Assembly: GCA_035719045.1 (NCBI GenBank)
Contig: DASTGO010000401.1
Location: 1 to 5,490, forward strand
DNA from: DASTGO01 sp035719045
GTDB lineage: Bacteria > Actinomycetota > Actinomycetes > Actinomycetales > Kineosporiaceae
Length of the DNA stretch: 5,490 bases
Direction of reading: 5' to 3'
Part shown: positions 5,362-5,490 of the stretch, piece after piece
Layout of the letters: the number at the start of each line of letters is the position of its first letter
How positions within the stretch are numbered: position 1 is the stretch's first letter
Notes under the pieces: generated by a model
Seen by the model: the letters and a program-made list of their open reading frames with translations, nothing else
The model's database searches: none
What the model was told of the DNA's origin: nothing
Position numbers and translations under genes: made by a program

Positions 5362-5490
5362 CGGACGAGCCGTTCCACGGCGTCCCGGTACCGGCGGTAG
5401 GCCTGCTGCCGGGCGGCCGAGCGCGGCCCGGGCCGGACCGCCGCCCCGACCGCGGGCAGCCGCAGGCGGACGGGTACGGCGGCCGCCTGC
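5358..5490 (-). CDS. C-terminal 43 residues of an unidentified protein, truncated by window edge
   Basis: A minus-strand frame enters at 5489 and ends with TGA at 5360-5358, overlapping the MFS GTG start by 4 bp (GTGA). Of its 43 sense codons, 41 end in G or C, while the MFS frame read back through the same stretch has many codons ending in T or A, so this is the coding frame. The residues are Ala/Arg-rich and end in an amphipathic, probably helical stretch, QQAYRRYRDAVERLVR. That ending vaguely recalls the C-terminus of FGGY-type sugar kinases, but too little is present to name it. The overlap suggests this gene leads an operon with the MFS exporter and the phosphoesterase. Confidence 0.72.
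   Translation of the reverse strand, partial: QAAAVPVRLRLPAVGAAVRPGPRSAARQQAYRRYRDAVERLVR

Noticed and set aside
1..5490. Defence, mobile or secretion system
   Set aside because: No integrase, transposase, nuclease, terminal inverted repeats or attachment-site duplication is visible; the identifiable genes are metabolic, transport or hydrolase genes.

Overview
The window is very GC-rich, and the coding frames have third positions that are almost all G or C. Together with ATGA/GTGA start-stop overlaps, an amtB-glnK pair, a GlnR-like operator and a metallo-hydrolase of a type seen in mycothiol-producing bacteria, this points to an actinobacterium. The genus cannot be told from the sequence. 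No tRNA, rRNA, CRISPR array, insertion sequence or phage gene was found; this looks like ordinary chromosome.

Layout. (1) Positions 2-481 on the plus strand hold the last 159 residues of a metallo-beta-lactamase-fold hydrolase whose start lies before the window. (2) Positions 482-752 are a non-coding gap between convergent genes. The gap holds a 17-bp tandem repeat, a long imperfect hairpin, a 9-bp direct repeat and a second hairpin, so it is a likely two-way terminator region. (3) Positions 753-2359 on the minus strand hold amtB followed by a PII gene (glnK), with a 4-bp overlap: the ammonium uptake and nitrogen-sensing pair. (4) Positions 2360-2697 are the amtB leader, with a candidate GlnR operator at 2439-2487 and a compact tandem array of 22-bp and 14-bp units at 2607-2700. 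(5) Positions 2698-5490 on the minus strand hold a probable transcription unit. It consists of the C-terminal end of an unidentified protein (5358-5490), a 14-helix DHA2-type MFS exporter overlapping it by 4 bp, and 45 bp further on a secreted phosphoesterase lipoprotein.

Working together. AmtB and GlnK should act as one unit: GlnK carries the T-loop residues that plug AmtB (Arg47, Tyr51) and the operator fits nitrogen control. The usual actinobacterial third gene, glnD, is not downstream. The exporter and phosphoesterase are probably co-transcribed, but the sequence gives no common substrate. The points most worth a second look are the Glu in place of the first pore histidine of AmtB, the GlnR-like operator, the long hairpin, and the two tandem repeats that lie directly after stop codons. 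I see no convincing new multi-gene system here.
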